A stretch of DNA of 6,078 nt, taken from contig CAIJOU010000372.1 of NCBI GenBank assembly GCA_903822375.1, forward strand, positions 1-6,078. Direction: 5' to 3'. The number at the start of each line of letters is the position of its first letter. The stretch's first letter is position 1. Under the pieces are notes generated by a model. The model was not told where the DNA came from. It worked only from the letters and a program-made list of their open reading frames with translations, and did not search any database. Positions 1-5,706 of this stretch are shown piece by piece. A program made the translations under genes and the position numbers. Origin of the DNA: Candidatus Hydrogenedentota bacterium (lineage in GTDB: Bacteria > Hydrogenedentota > Hydrogenedentia > Hydrogenedentales > CAITNO01).

Positions 1-614
1 AGCACGCATAGTTTGCCCTCGCAGATAAACGCATCACGCACCCCAAAATGCTCTTGTCCCTTTGCTATAACTGATTCCAATCTCCTGTCATTGCCATCCA
101 AATTACAGCTATAGGCATTGCCGTTTTCGGCAGGGGGAAAATACAGCACTCGACCGTTGGCAAGAAGGAACGCTTCTGGTGAGTCAAGAGAGGCTTTAGC
201 GGTCATCGTCTTCAGGTCCAGCAAGATTATAGACCACTCGTCTTTTGGGGCTTTCTCCAGTACACCTTTGAGCACGAGAGTCTCATTGTCGGATGCAAGA
301 CCGTAGATTTCACCAGCTTCCTGTAATCCATGAATTGGAATCTCCGACACTTTATTGGGAATGCACAAATCAGTTGAATTCATCATGGCACCATGGCAAG
401 ACGAAGAGAATATCGCCATCTTTTTTCCGACCAAGGCCATGTTTTGTCCGCAACAGCCTGTGAGAGACCACAATTCAGGATCACAATGTGCATCGAGCCG
501 TACCCTTTGCAGCACGTCTATTACTCCAAAATAGGCGTACCAGTCTGCATGGGCGTTCAGAGCAACTGTCAGACAAAGAACCACCGCACACGCAAGTCTG
601 TTCGTTAGATGCAT
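1..614 (-). CDS. Secreted protein of unknown function, probable beta-propeller (3' end outside window)
   Basis: I do not recognise the family. Translating the minus strand from the ATG at 614 gives 204 codons with no stop before the left edge, so the C terminus is missing. Residues 1-23 form a good Sec signal peptide: MHLTNR, then a hydrophobic core (residues 7-19, rich in A, V, L and C), then the cleavage site AHA|DWY after residue 23. The mature part is rich in short beta-strand and turn patterns. Residues 168-179 (Y-x-C-NLDGNDRRL) resemble the Y-x-x-NLDG-x-x-x-x-L repeat of TolB/DUF5050/LRP-type beta-propellers. Cysteines at 44, 54, 55, 73, 84, 170, 198 and 203 could form disulphides after export. 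A G-run (GGGGGG) 8 nt upstream of the ATG could serve as ribosome binding site. The first 240 bases count about 49% G+C, lower than the genes to the right (40 of 60 in 1021-1080), and codon third positions are mixed, which may indicate recent acquisition. It lies 144 nt downstream of the sialidase-like gene on the same strand, with a hairpin between them. Confidence 0.8.
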   Translation of the reverse strand, partial: MHLTNRLACAVVLCLTVALNAHADWYAYFGVIDVLQRVRLDAHCDPELWSLTGCCGQNMALVGKKMAIFSSSCHGAMMNSTDLCIPNKVSEIPIHGLQEAGEIYGLASDNETLVLKGVLEKAPKDEWSIILLDLKTMTAKASLDSPEAFLLANGRVLYFPPAENGNAYSCNLDGNDRRLESVIAKGQEHFGVRDAFICEGKLCV

Positions 615-672
615 CGCACAACCCCCCGATTTGTTCCGCGTTTGTAGCGCTCAGCCACAGTCGTTAACTCTT

Positions 673-695
673 GCCCAAGGCCTTACGGCCTGGGC
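673..695 (-). terminator. Strong hairpin downstream of the sialidase-like gene
   Basis: GCCCAAGGCC (673-682) pairs with GGCCTGGGC (687-695) around a TTAC loop, with one bulged base. It sits 64 nt past the stop codon of the gene at 759-1823 and upstream of the gene starting at 614, so it could end the operon transcript. No T-run follows on the minus strand (AAGAGTTAACG), so it is not a textbook intrinsic terminator. It may instead be half of a two-hairpin palindromic repeat (see findings). Confidence 0.4.
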
Positions 696-758
696 TATTG
701 AATGCCGCATCTTCGGTGTTCATAAGGACACACCTACTCTTAAACCTGCCACAGCCCG

Positions 759-1823
759 CTATTGGAACGGCAACCACTCCACGCCTGCACCGTTGACACG
801 GAACTTGCGCGCGCGGATGTTGGAACCGCCACCTTCTTCGTAGTAGACAATAAGCACCGACCCATCCTTGAGCGTGACCATGCTGGGGTAGGCGCCGATA
901 AACGCGTCGACCAGGATGGGCGCACACCAGGTCTTGCATTCATCCGTGGAGACGCACAGGTAGGTGCCGTTCTTGGCATGCCAGCGGAACGCACAAACGA
1001 TGGCGTCCCCCGGAGCGCGGTGCAGGTAGGGGCAGTGGCCGGCAAAGCCCATGACTTCGCTGGTGGACCACGTTGCGCCGGTGTCGGAGGAGATGGAGAA
1101 GCGCATGGACTCGCTGGGGCTGCGCTGGGCGGCATAGAGCCGTCCGTCGGTCAGGCGGATGATGTCGGTTTCAGCGTCAAGGCGCGCACCGCCATTGGGA
1201 ATGTTGACCACTGCGGACCAGGTCTTGCCGCCGTCCTTGGACGTGGTGCTTGCGCCGTAGCCGTCGCCGTTCTTTTCCGCGTACAGGCCCAGGATGAGCG
1301 TTCCGTCGGGGAGTTCGCGTATGGGTGAACTGCAGTAGTAGTCTTCGTTGCAGATGCTGCGCGCCGCAGACCAGGTTTTGCCGGCATCGCTGGATTCAAC
1401 CAACCACGAACCCAGCCCCGCGTAGTCCTTGCCGTCGGGTCCGTATTTGAGTGAAAAGAAGTTGCACAGGATGCGCCCGTCGGCAAGTTGCACCACGGAG
1501 GGATCGCGGTCGTCGTTGGGGCCGTCGTAAACCACAAAGGGCGCACTCCAAGTCTTGCCCTCATCCTCGGAAAACACTCCGGTGACGCGGCCGCCGTTGG
1601 GCTTGTCCTCTTTGGGCAACGAGATATGCGTCCACCCGTCGTAGAACACGCATAGAAGGCGTCCATCCTTGAGGCGGCAGACATCGGGAAAGGCCTCATA
1701 GGCGCCGTTGCCGCCGTCCTTGCAGACGTATACAAAACCCTTGCCTTCCGCCAGGGGCTCCTGCGCCCGTGCCGCGCCGATGGAAAGCGCCAGTGTCATG
1801 GCCACCAATATTGTCCTAAGCAT
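759..1823 (-). CDS. Exported sialidase-like (BNR/Asp-box) beta-propeller protein
   Basis: This 354-residue protein carries a signal peptide (residues 1-20, cleavage at ARA|QEP) followed by a six-bladed sialidase-type propeller (Pfam BNR_2-like). Five Asp boxes of the form S-x-D-x-G-x-T-W are visible: 85-92 SEDEGKTW, 144-151 SSDAGKTW, 195-202 SKDGGKTW, 245-252 SSDTGATW, and a degenerate fifth at 292-299 STDECKTW where Cys replaces Gly. Between them are the usual L-x-DGRLL-type strands (51-57, 113-119, 171-177, 224-230, 318-324). GH33 sialidases remove terminal sialic acid or related sugars in the periplasm or outside the cell. However, the N-terminal RIP motif that supplies the first substrate-binding Arg reads FPD here (residues 45-47), so the substrate is uncertain and it may not be a classical sialidase. 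Tyr312 and the YYEE at 327-330 are candidate active-site-region residues. The start at 1823 is fixed by the signal peptide and by AAGGGG about 9 nt upstream, inside the end of the preceding gene. It is the second gene of an operon. Confidence 0.88.
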   Translation of the reverse strand: MLRTILVAMTLALSIGAARAQEPLAEGKGFVYVCKDGGNGAYEAFPDVCRLKDGRLLCVFYDGWTHISLPKEDKPNGGRVTGVFSEDEGKTWSAPFVVYDGPNDDRDPSVVQLADGRILCNFFSLKYGPDGKDYAGLGSWLVESSDAGKTWSAARSICNEDYYCSSPIRELPDGTLILGLYAEKNGDGYGASTTSKDGGKTWSAVVNIPNGGARLDAETDIIRLTDGRLYAAQRSPSESMRFSISSDTGATWSTSEVMGFAGHCPYLHRAPGDAIVCAFRWHAKNGTYLCVSTDECKTWCAPILVDAFIGAYPSMVTLKDGSVLIVYYEEGGGSNIRARKFRVNGAGVEWLPFQ

Positions 1824-1845
1824 GTCAATCTACCCCTTGTTGAGA
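1824..1845 (-). promoter_or_regulatory. Ribosome binding site embedded in the upstream gene (translational coupling)
   Basis: The flavoprotein gene ends with the codons AAC AAG GGG TAG, and the ATG of the sialidase-like gene follows 6 nt after the stop. AAGGGG within these last codons is therefore the Shine-Dalgarno sequence of the downstream gene. Ribosomes terminating on the first gene would reach it directly, which points to coupled translation from one mRNA. Confidence 0.65.
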
Positions 1846-2807
1846 ACGTTGAGCCGGGCCAGCGTTGCTTCGGCGTCCGCCATGATGCCGTCAATGATCT
1901 CCTGAATGGACCCAATCTCATGGATGCGGCCGACGACCTGGCCGCAGGCGATGGTGCCCAGATTGATGTCGCCGCTGAAGTAGGCCTCGCGGCCCACGCT
2001 GCCGGCGATGACGGGCAACAGGTCCTGCAGGGTCGCGCCTTCGCCCTCCATGCGCTGCACGGTGAGGGCGGCCTCGTTCTTCATGATGCGCGCGGCGTTG
2101 CGGATGGAGCGCTCCACCAGCAACGTGTCGGTTTCCTGCGCCTCGACCATCCACTGCTTGAAGTTGTCGTGCATGGGACTTTCCTTGGAGGCCATGAAGC
2201 GCGTGCCCATCAGGATGCCCTCGGCGCCCAACGCCAGCGCCGCGACGAGACTGCGACCGTCGCAGAAGCCGCCCGCGGCGATCACGGGCACATTGAGCGC
2301 CAGGGCCGCCTTGGGCAGCACGATGAGCGAAGGCACGTCGTCCATTCCGGGATGGCCACCGCACTCGAAGCCAACCACAGTGACCGCGTCGGCACCGATG
2401 CTCTCGGCCTTCTTGGCGAAGCGGACGGCGGGCACCTTGTGTATCAGCTTCACGCCGGCGGATTTGAGCTTGGGCACGTAGGATTCGGGATTGCGCCCGG
2501 CCGTCTCGACAACGGGAATGCCCTCCTCGCACACGAGGTCCATGAACTTATCGGTGAGGTCGCCGGGCATGAGCACGGGCAGCATGGAGATGTTGACGCC
2601 GAAAGGTTTGTCGGTGAGATCACGGGTCCTCTTTATTTCCCCGCGAAGTTCATTGGCCGAACAGCAGGAGACGGCGGTGAGAAAACCGAGGCCCCCCGCG
2701 TTGGACACTGCGGCGACCATTTCAGCCCGCGCCAACCACTGCATGCCGCCCTGCAGGATGGGATGCTGAATGCCGAACATTTCGGTAATACGCGTTTTGA
2801 TGGCCAT
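1830..2807 (-). CDS. Nitronate monooxygenase family (2-nitropropane dioxygenase/FabK-like) FMN enzyme
   Basis: This is a 325-residue cytosolic TIM-barrel flavoprotein of usual family length. Family motifs appear in order: HPILQGGMQW (15-24, N-terminal FMN/substrate loop), NAGGLGFL (36-43), GFECGGHPG (146-154) with His152 at the position of the conserved catalytic-site His, IAAGGFCDGR (176-185, phosphate binding), GAEGILMGTRF (194-204) and a C-terminal GQVVGRI helix region (289-295). Nitronate monooxygenases oxidise alkyl nitronates such as propionate 3-nitronate with O2 and FMN. FabK enoyl-ACP reductases share the fold and most of these motifs. The segment after 205 (ASKES, then R-x-x-x-x-x-x-R-x-x-x-N) looks more like the nitronate monooxygenase branch, but the real substrate cannot be told from sequence. 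An in-frame TGA lies 3 codons upstream of the ATG at 2807, fixing the start. AGGAGG at 2820-2825 is the ribosome binding site with a rather long 12-nt spacer. It is the first gene of the operon with the sialidase-like gene. Confidence 0.9.
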   Translation of the reverse strand: MAIKTRITEMFGIQHPILQGGMQWLARAEMVAAVSNAGGLGFLTAVSCCSANELRGEIKRTRDLTDKPFGVNISMLPVLMPGDLTDKFMDLVCEEGIPVVETAGRNPESYVPKLKSAGVKLIHKVPAVRFAKKAESIGADAVTVVGFECGGHPGMDDVPSLIVLPKAALALNVPVIAAGGFCDGRSLVAALALGAEGILMGTRFMASKESPMHDNFKQWMVEAQETDTLLVERSIRNAARIMKNEAALTVQRMEGEGATLQDLLPVIAGSVGREAYFSGDINLGTIACGQVVGRIHEIGSIQEIIDGIMADAEATLARLNVLNKG

Positions 2808-2945
2808 ATGTGGTCAATGCCTCCTGTTTTGTGGATTGTAGTCCATGCGGGCGGGCAAATCCCACACACCACAGCGCGGCAGGTTCCTTCCTTCCCTTAA
2901 GCAACGGCTTTAAGGTCTGTTCGCTGACGGCACCACTTGGTCCAA

Positions 2946-2974
2946 ATATTACCCATTCGCAGGGGGAGGTCCAA
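2946..2974 (-). promoter_or_regulatory. Candidate sigma70-type promoter of the flavoprotein/sialidase-like operon
   Basis: On the minus strand, TTGGAC (2969-2974) and TAATAT (2946-2951) are separated by exactly 17 nt. Transcription would start near 2939, giving a leader of about 130 nt before the ATG at 2807. The -10 matches four of six consensus bases and the -35 three of six, so the call is tentative. Confidence 0.35.
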
Positions 2975-3109
2975 GCGGCGACGCTCGAGTTCATCACGGT
3001 TTATGGCGCGGTATTCTGTTGTGTCCGTGCAGTCATGATAGGGGGTCAACACCAAGCGCAACTCGCAGAAGGAAATGTTCATGAAGCAGGCCCCCTGCTG
3101 CGTTTGGTA

Positions 3110-3138
3110 TTGTGTTTTTTCATCTCTTCGGTTACACT
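3110..3138 (+). promoter_or_regulatory. Candidate promoter of the pseudopilin gene
   Basis: TTGTGT (3110-3115) and TACACT (3133-3138) have a 17-nt spacer and would start transcription near 3145, leaving a leader of about 77 nt before the ATG at 3222. The hexamers are only partial matches to the sigma70 consensus, and no better pair was seen by eye nearer the gene. Confidence 0.35.
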
Positions 3139-3221
3139 GGACGGGAGGGAATCGTCTGCCAACGGTGATCATTCTAGAATGGGGCGGCTGTCCACACGGC
3201 CGAAGATCTGGAGGTCTTGAT

Positions 3222-4232
3222 ATGCGCAGGAACGGGTTCACACTGATTGAGCTGCTGGTGGTTATCGCCATTATCGGAATCTTGGCGGCCATCCTGCTGC
3301 CCGCTCTGGCGCGGGCGCGCGAGGCGGCGCGACGGTCCAGCTGCCAAAACAACCTGAAGCAATGGGGCATCATCTACAAGATGTATGCGAACGAGACGCC
3401 AGGCGGCAGTTTCCCGCCAATGTCAGCCTGGCCGTACACGGCAATGGCGCCCGCGCCCGCGATGTTATACCCCGAATACCTGACGGACCCGGCCATCATC
3501 ATCTGCCCGTCCGATGCCACGGACCGGGTCAGCATGCTTTACTGCTGCGACAATCCGGGTGACGCGACCTGGGGCCCCGGCATAGACGGGAAGGCCTACC
3601 GGAAGGGCGAGGTGTGGATCGTTTCGCGCCCCTACATGATGCAGAAGAGCTACCTGTATCTGGGCTGGGTATTCGACCGGATTGAAGACCGGCCCGAATA
3701 TCAGGCGCGCCTGGGCGCGTGTGCGCCGGCGCTGTCCTCGATCTTCAGCGTGGCCTTCCCAAACCTGGACCCAGCCATGGTTACCGCGGTGAACACCATG
3801 GACATCCCCATACAGGTGGCACAGGCATTGGACGCGCTGATACCCAAACTGGCGGGCTCACTGTTGAACCCGCAGTCCCTGCCCATGCGTGATCAGGCCT
3901 ATAAGGCCATGGACGGCGACCTGACCGTACCGGCGCCGAACGGCGATGGCGGCGGAAGCACGGTATACCGGCTGCGCGAGGGGATTGAACGTTTCCTAAT
4001 CACGGACATCAACAATTCCGGCGCGTCAAACACAGCGCAAAGTTCCGTCGGAATCATGTGCGACCTGCTGTCCAACAACCCGGCCATAGACTCCTTCAAC
4101 CATGTTCCGGGCGGCTGTAACGTGCTGTACATGGACGGCCATGTCGAGTTTCTCCGCTATCCCGGACACAGCCTGATTACGCCCGCCATGGCCACCCTGC
4201 TGGGAACGATGGTGGCGGCGTTCAACAGCTGA
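3222..4232 (+). CDS. Type II secretion-like pseudopilin with N-terminal methylation motif and C-terminal H-x(n)-DG signature (DUF1559-like)
   Basis: This 336-residue protein starts with a short basic leader MRRNG followed by the prepilin peptidase site G5|F6-TLIE and a long hydrophobic helix (residues 6-29). Glu10 is the conserved Glu5 of mature pilins. Residues 30-50 (ARAREAARRSSCQNNLKQWG) are the classic amphipathic continuation of the large PVC pseudopilin-like family. The C-terminal signature is at 294-310, NH-VPGG-x-NVLYMDGHVEF, with His294 and Asp305-Gly306. The gap between them is ten residues rather than the nine of the named H-X9-DG motif. The central region (about 100-290) is specific to this protein, with a cysteine pair at 108-109. 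Such proteins are inserted in the inner membrane, cleaved by PilD and are thought to act at the periplasmic face or in surface fibres; individual functions are mostly unknown. The start at 3222 is preferred to the in-frame ATG at 3075 because GGAGG lies at 3210-3214 with a 7-nt spacer and the signal must be N-terminal. It appears monocistronic. Confidence 0.9.
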   Translation: MRRNGFTLIELLVVIAIIGILAAILLPALARAREAARRSSCQNNLKQWGIIYKMYANETPGGSFPPMSAWPYTAMAPAPAMLYPEYLTDPAIIICPSDATDRVSMLYCCDNPGDATWGPGIDGKAYRKGEVWIVSRPYMMQKSYLYLGWVFDRIEDRPEYQARLGACAPALSSIFSVAFPNLDPAMVTAVNTMDIPIQVAQALDALIPKLAGSLLNPQSLPMRDQAYKAMDGDLTVPAPNGDGGGSTVYRLREGIERFLITDINNSGASNTAQSSVGIMCDLLSNNPAIDSFNHVPGGCNVLYMDGHVEFLRYPGHSLITPAMATLLGTMVAAFNS

Positions 4233-4238
4233 GCCGCA

Positions 4239-4259
4239 GGGGACCGGCTCCGGTTCCCG
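4239..4259 (+). terminator. Hairpin after the pseudopilin gene, possible terminator
   Basis: Seven bases after the stop codon, GGGACCG (4240-4246) pairs with CGGTTCCC (4251-4258) around GCTC with one bulged T. A pyrimidine-rich stretch (CCCCTTCTTTC, 4269-4279) follows but is not a tight T-run, so this is a moderate candidate for an intrinsic terminator. Confidence 0.4.
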
Positions 4260-4291
4260 CCAATGACTCCCCTTCTTTCAGCACACGTCCG

Positions 4292-4306
4292 CACCGGGAA
4301 CCGGTG
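4292..4306 (-). terminator. Hairpin after the nrpR gene, possible terminator
   Basis: CACCGG (4292-4297) and CCGGTG (4301-4306) form a perfect 6-bp stem with a 3-nt loop, 17 nt past the nrpR stop codon on the minus strand. No T-run follows. It may work with the opposing hairpin at 4239-4259 to separate the two convergent genes. Confidence 0.35.
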
Positions 4307-4323
4307 GCAGTCCCGCACCTTCC

Positions 4324-5334
4324 CTATCCCGTTCTCTTTGCGGTCAGCGCAGCGAGGCTGCGGAAGTCCGTAAGGTCCTGATAGTCGCACAGGGTGCTCA
4401 TGGCCGTGCTGGTGACGGGAATGCCGCTTTCAACCACGGCGGCGATGGGGTTGAGCCCACCGCCCAACACAAAACCGACACGGCCGCTGGCCACGGGTAT
4501 GTCCAGCAGGGGCTGGTTGGGGCTGCCCATGGCAAGCACGCCGCCCAATCCGGCCTCTTCCGTTTCGCGGACGATGCGCAGCACTTCGGACAGCGCCACG
4601 GCGGGCACCTCGCGAAAGCTGGCGCCGACGGTGCCGTTGCCAGTCTGCGCGGCCTGCATCACCCCGGTCATGTGTCCGCGGATAAAGATCTCCAGCGGGT
4701 CCAGGGAGGAGCCGTCATAGGTGATTATCTGGGTGAAGCGGTGGGGATGGCCGCCGTTCAGTTCGAGCAGCCCGCCAAAACGTGAGTGCGTGGTGATGTT
4801 GGCGTGCAGCAGCACCCCGTTCATGCTCACGCTGCACACGGTGCCGATGGTGGCGCAGTTGGCGGGCGTGCGAAATCCGCCGACATATTCGCCCGGCAGT
4901 CCCACCACCGCCAACCGCCCCATGCCCAGGCGGGCCCGGAACACGTCGTGCAGGATGTTCAGCGCGGGCTTGAGGTCGCGCAGCGCGACGGTGGACAAAT
5001 TCAGAATCACCCGGCCCCGCCGGGTCGCAAGGTCAAAATCCATTTGGTAGGAAAGCGTGTCGACCTTGGCGGCGATGAAGCCGACCTTGTCAACCACCAA
5101 CGCGCCCTCCAGTTCGGACAGGCCCCGCTGGGTCAGCCGCCGGCCGCGCCGTCCCAGATTCTCCGTCCAGCCGAGTTCGTCGGTCTGTGCAAGATAATTG
5201 CGCACCGCACGCTCGCTCAGTTCGATGCCCGCCAGTTCGAGGGCCTTGGCAATGCGCTCACTGCCGAGACTCGTGGGCGCATCGTGCAGGATGCGCAGAA
5301 TGGCCACCATGCGGCGCTTCGTCTTAATGTCCAT
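4324..5334 (-). CDS. nrpR: NrpR-type nitrogen repressor: winged-helix plus single NrpR (DUF128) domain
   Basis: This 336-residue protein has an N-terminal winged helix of the ribonuclease R/NrpR type (residues 5-73): RRMVAILRIL, an SERIAKAL helix, a recognition-helix region ERAVRNYLAQ, and a wing NLGRRGRRLTQRG. A single NrpR/DUF128 domain fills residues 80-325, with family landmarks VVGLPGEYVGGFRTPANCAT (143-162), DPLEIFIRG (212-220), G-x-V-G-ASFREVP (235-244) and GRVGFVLGGGLNPIAAV (284-300). In methanogens NrpR represses nitrogen-fixation and ammonium-assimilation genes and releases DNA when 2-oxoglutarate rises under nitrogen limitation. The Methanococcus maripaludis protein carries two NrpR domains, whereas this one has one. 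It is divergent from gdhA, which strongly supports a nitrogen role. The ATG at 5334 has only a weak ribosome binding site (GGAA about 12 nt upstream), suggesting low expression. Met9 is a possible alternative start, but it would cut into the first helix of the winged-helix domain. Assignment to the family is confident; ligand and targets are inferred. Confidence 0.88.
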   Translation of the reverse strand: MDIKTKRRMVAILRILHDAPTSLGSERIAKALELAGIELSERAVRNYLAQTDELGWTENLGRRGRRLTQRGLSELEGALVVDKVGFIAAKVDTLSYQMDFDLATRRGRVILNLSTVALRDLKPALNILHDVFRARLGMGRLAVVGLPGEYVGGFRTPANCATIGTVCSVSMNGVLLHANITTHSRFGGLLELNGGHPHRFTQIITYDGSSLDPLEIFIRGHMTGVMQAAQTGNGTVGASFREVPAVALSEVLRIVRETEEAGLGGVLAMGSPNQPLLDIPVASGRVGFVLGGGLNPIAAVVESGIPVTSTAMSTLCDYQDLTDFRSLAALTAKRTG

Positions 5335-5480
5335 GTTCGCTGTTTTCCATTGCCTGCGGCGTTGTCCAGCCGATGGAACGCGTCACCCACATCGGCCCGA
5401 AACCTGATTAGCTGCACATCGCGGCGCTTTCCTGGCAAGTGCCGGCGCAGCGCGAAACAGGAAAGAATGCCGGAACAGGG

Positions 5481-5528
5481 CTTTGAGAGCGCAAGCGTGA
5501 AATGCACCCCGGCAATGCTCTCACAAAG
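5481..5528 (-). promoter_or_regulatory. Candidate stem-loop in the nrpR leader
   Basis: CTTTG-AGAGC (5481-5490) pairs with GCTCT-CA-CAAAG (5517-5528), giving ten base pairs with a 2-nt bulge and a 26-nt loop. If nrpR is transcribed from the -10 at 5599-5604, this structure would form in its long 5' leader. I do not recognise it as a known riboswitch. Confidence 0.25.
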
Positions 5529-5598
5529 GGCACCTTGTCGCGTTTCACCTTGTGTTCTTGCGGTCCAACCGCGCGCACGCGGCGTTCCGTCAACCCTA

Positions 5599-5607
5599 AT
5601 AATAGCA
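5599..5607 (-). promoter_or_regulatory. Candidate extended -10 promoter element for nrpR
   Basis: On the minus strand the sequence reads TGC-TATTAT, a match to the extended -10 pattern TG-N-TATAAT. No -35 hexamer is recognisable about 17 nt upstream, which is tolerated by extended -10 promoters. The start site would be near 5592, leaving a leader of roughly 258 nt before the ATG at 5334. The palindrome at 5628-5645 lies just upstream of the -35 position. Confidence 0.3.
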
Positions 5608-5627
5608 CGCGTCCGCAGTTCCCGCCA

Positions 5628-5645
5628 TGCCGAAATATTCCGGCA
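5628..5645. promoter_or_regulatory. Palindrome upstream of nrpR sharing TATTCCGG with the gdhA operator
   Basis: TGCCG and CGGCA flank AAATATTC, forming an 18-bp palindrome with a single mismatched pair. Its 8-mer TATTCCGG (5636-5643) is identical to the one in the palindrome over the gdhA start site (5849-5856). It is a candidate NrpR operator for autoregulation, inferred from position and shared bases only. Confidence 0.4.
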
Positions 5646-5654
5646 CTTTGCCGG
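5640..5654. repeat. Small inverted repeat CCGGCA-CTT-TGCCGG
   Basis: Perfect 6-bp arms surround a 3-nt spacer. It overlaps the right arm of the palindrome at 5628-5645 and is a near copy of the core of the larger palindrome at 5683-5706, so the CCGGCA-CTT(A)-TGCCGG unit occurs twice within 70 bp. Confidence 0.6.
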
Positions 5655-5682
5655 GTCTTTGTGCCGCTCAGACTGAGAGCGC

Positions 5683-5706
5683 TTATCCGGCACTTATGCC
5701 GGATAA
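5683..5706. repeat. Perfect 10-bp inverted repeat with CTTA spacer
   Basis: The arms are TTATCCGGCA (5683-5692) and TGCCGGATAA (5697-5706). The element lies about 95 bp upstream of the gdhA -35. It could be a regulator-binding site or a transcribed hairpin, but no T-run follows on either strand, so a terminator role is not supported. Confidence 0.65.

Larger units (their letters stand above)
2808..3221. other. Divergent intergenic region between the flavoprotein operon and the pseudopilin gene
   Basis: No convincing gene is seen in these 414 bases. They hold a candidate promoter for each flanking gene and a small hairpin, AGCAGG (3085-3090) with CCTGCT (3094-3099) around CCC. A 61-codon minus-strand frame (2897-3082) is the best small-gene candidate but is not persuasive: it overlaps the candidate promoter and its apparent Shine-Dalgarno (AGGGGG) is part of the hairpin. 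Confidence 0.5.

Noticed and set aside
664..723. 19-codon minus-strand frame MNTEDAAFNSPGRKALGKS
   Set aside because: It is read through the two-hairpin element, so its sequence is explained by the palindromes; there is no other sign of translation.
1918..2532. Second minus-strand frame inside the flavoprotein gene
   Set aside because: Arg/Gly/His-rich shadow frame of the true gene.
1920..2900. Long plus-strand open frame (326 codons) opposite the flavoprotein gene
   Set aside because: It is antisense to a gene with unmistakable motifs; its Gly/Ala/His/Asp-rich composition with no domain pattern is typical of a GC-rich shadow frame.
2897..3082. 61-codon minus-strand frame starting MNISFCELRL, with AGGGGG 8 nt upstream
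   Set aside because: The apparent Shine-Dalgarno belongs to a palindrome, the frame overlaps the candidate promoter of the next operon, and no family or signal is visible. It remains the best small-gene candidate in the gap; conservation in relatives would revive it.
2810..3220. 136-codon plus-strand frame ending just before the pseudopilin gene
   Set aside because: No recognisable domain, irregular composition and no ribosome binding site noted; it overlaps both promoters.
3075..3221. Extending the pseudopilin upstream to the ATG at 3075
   Set aside because: This would place 49 extra residues before the prepilin cleavage motif, and a good GGAGG with 7-nt spacing supports the start at 3222.
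5217..5693. 158-codon minus-strand frame overlapping the nrpR start
   Set aside because: Its end lies within nrpR in another frame and its Arg/Ser-rich sequence shows no domain; the region is full of palindromes expected of control DNA.
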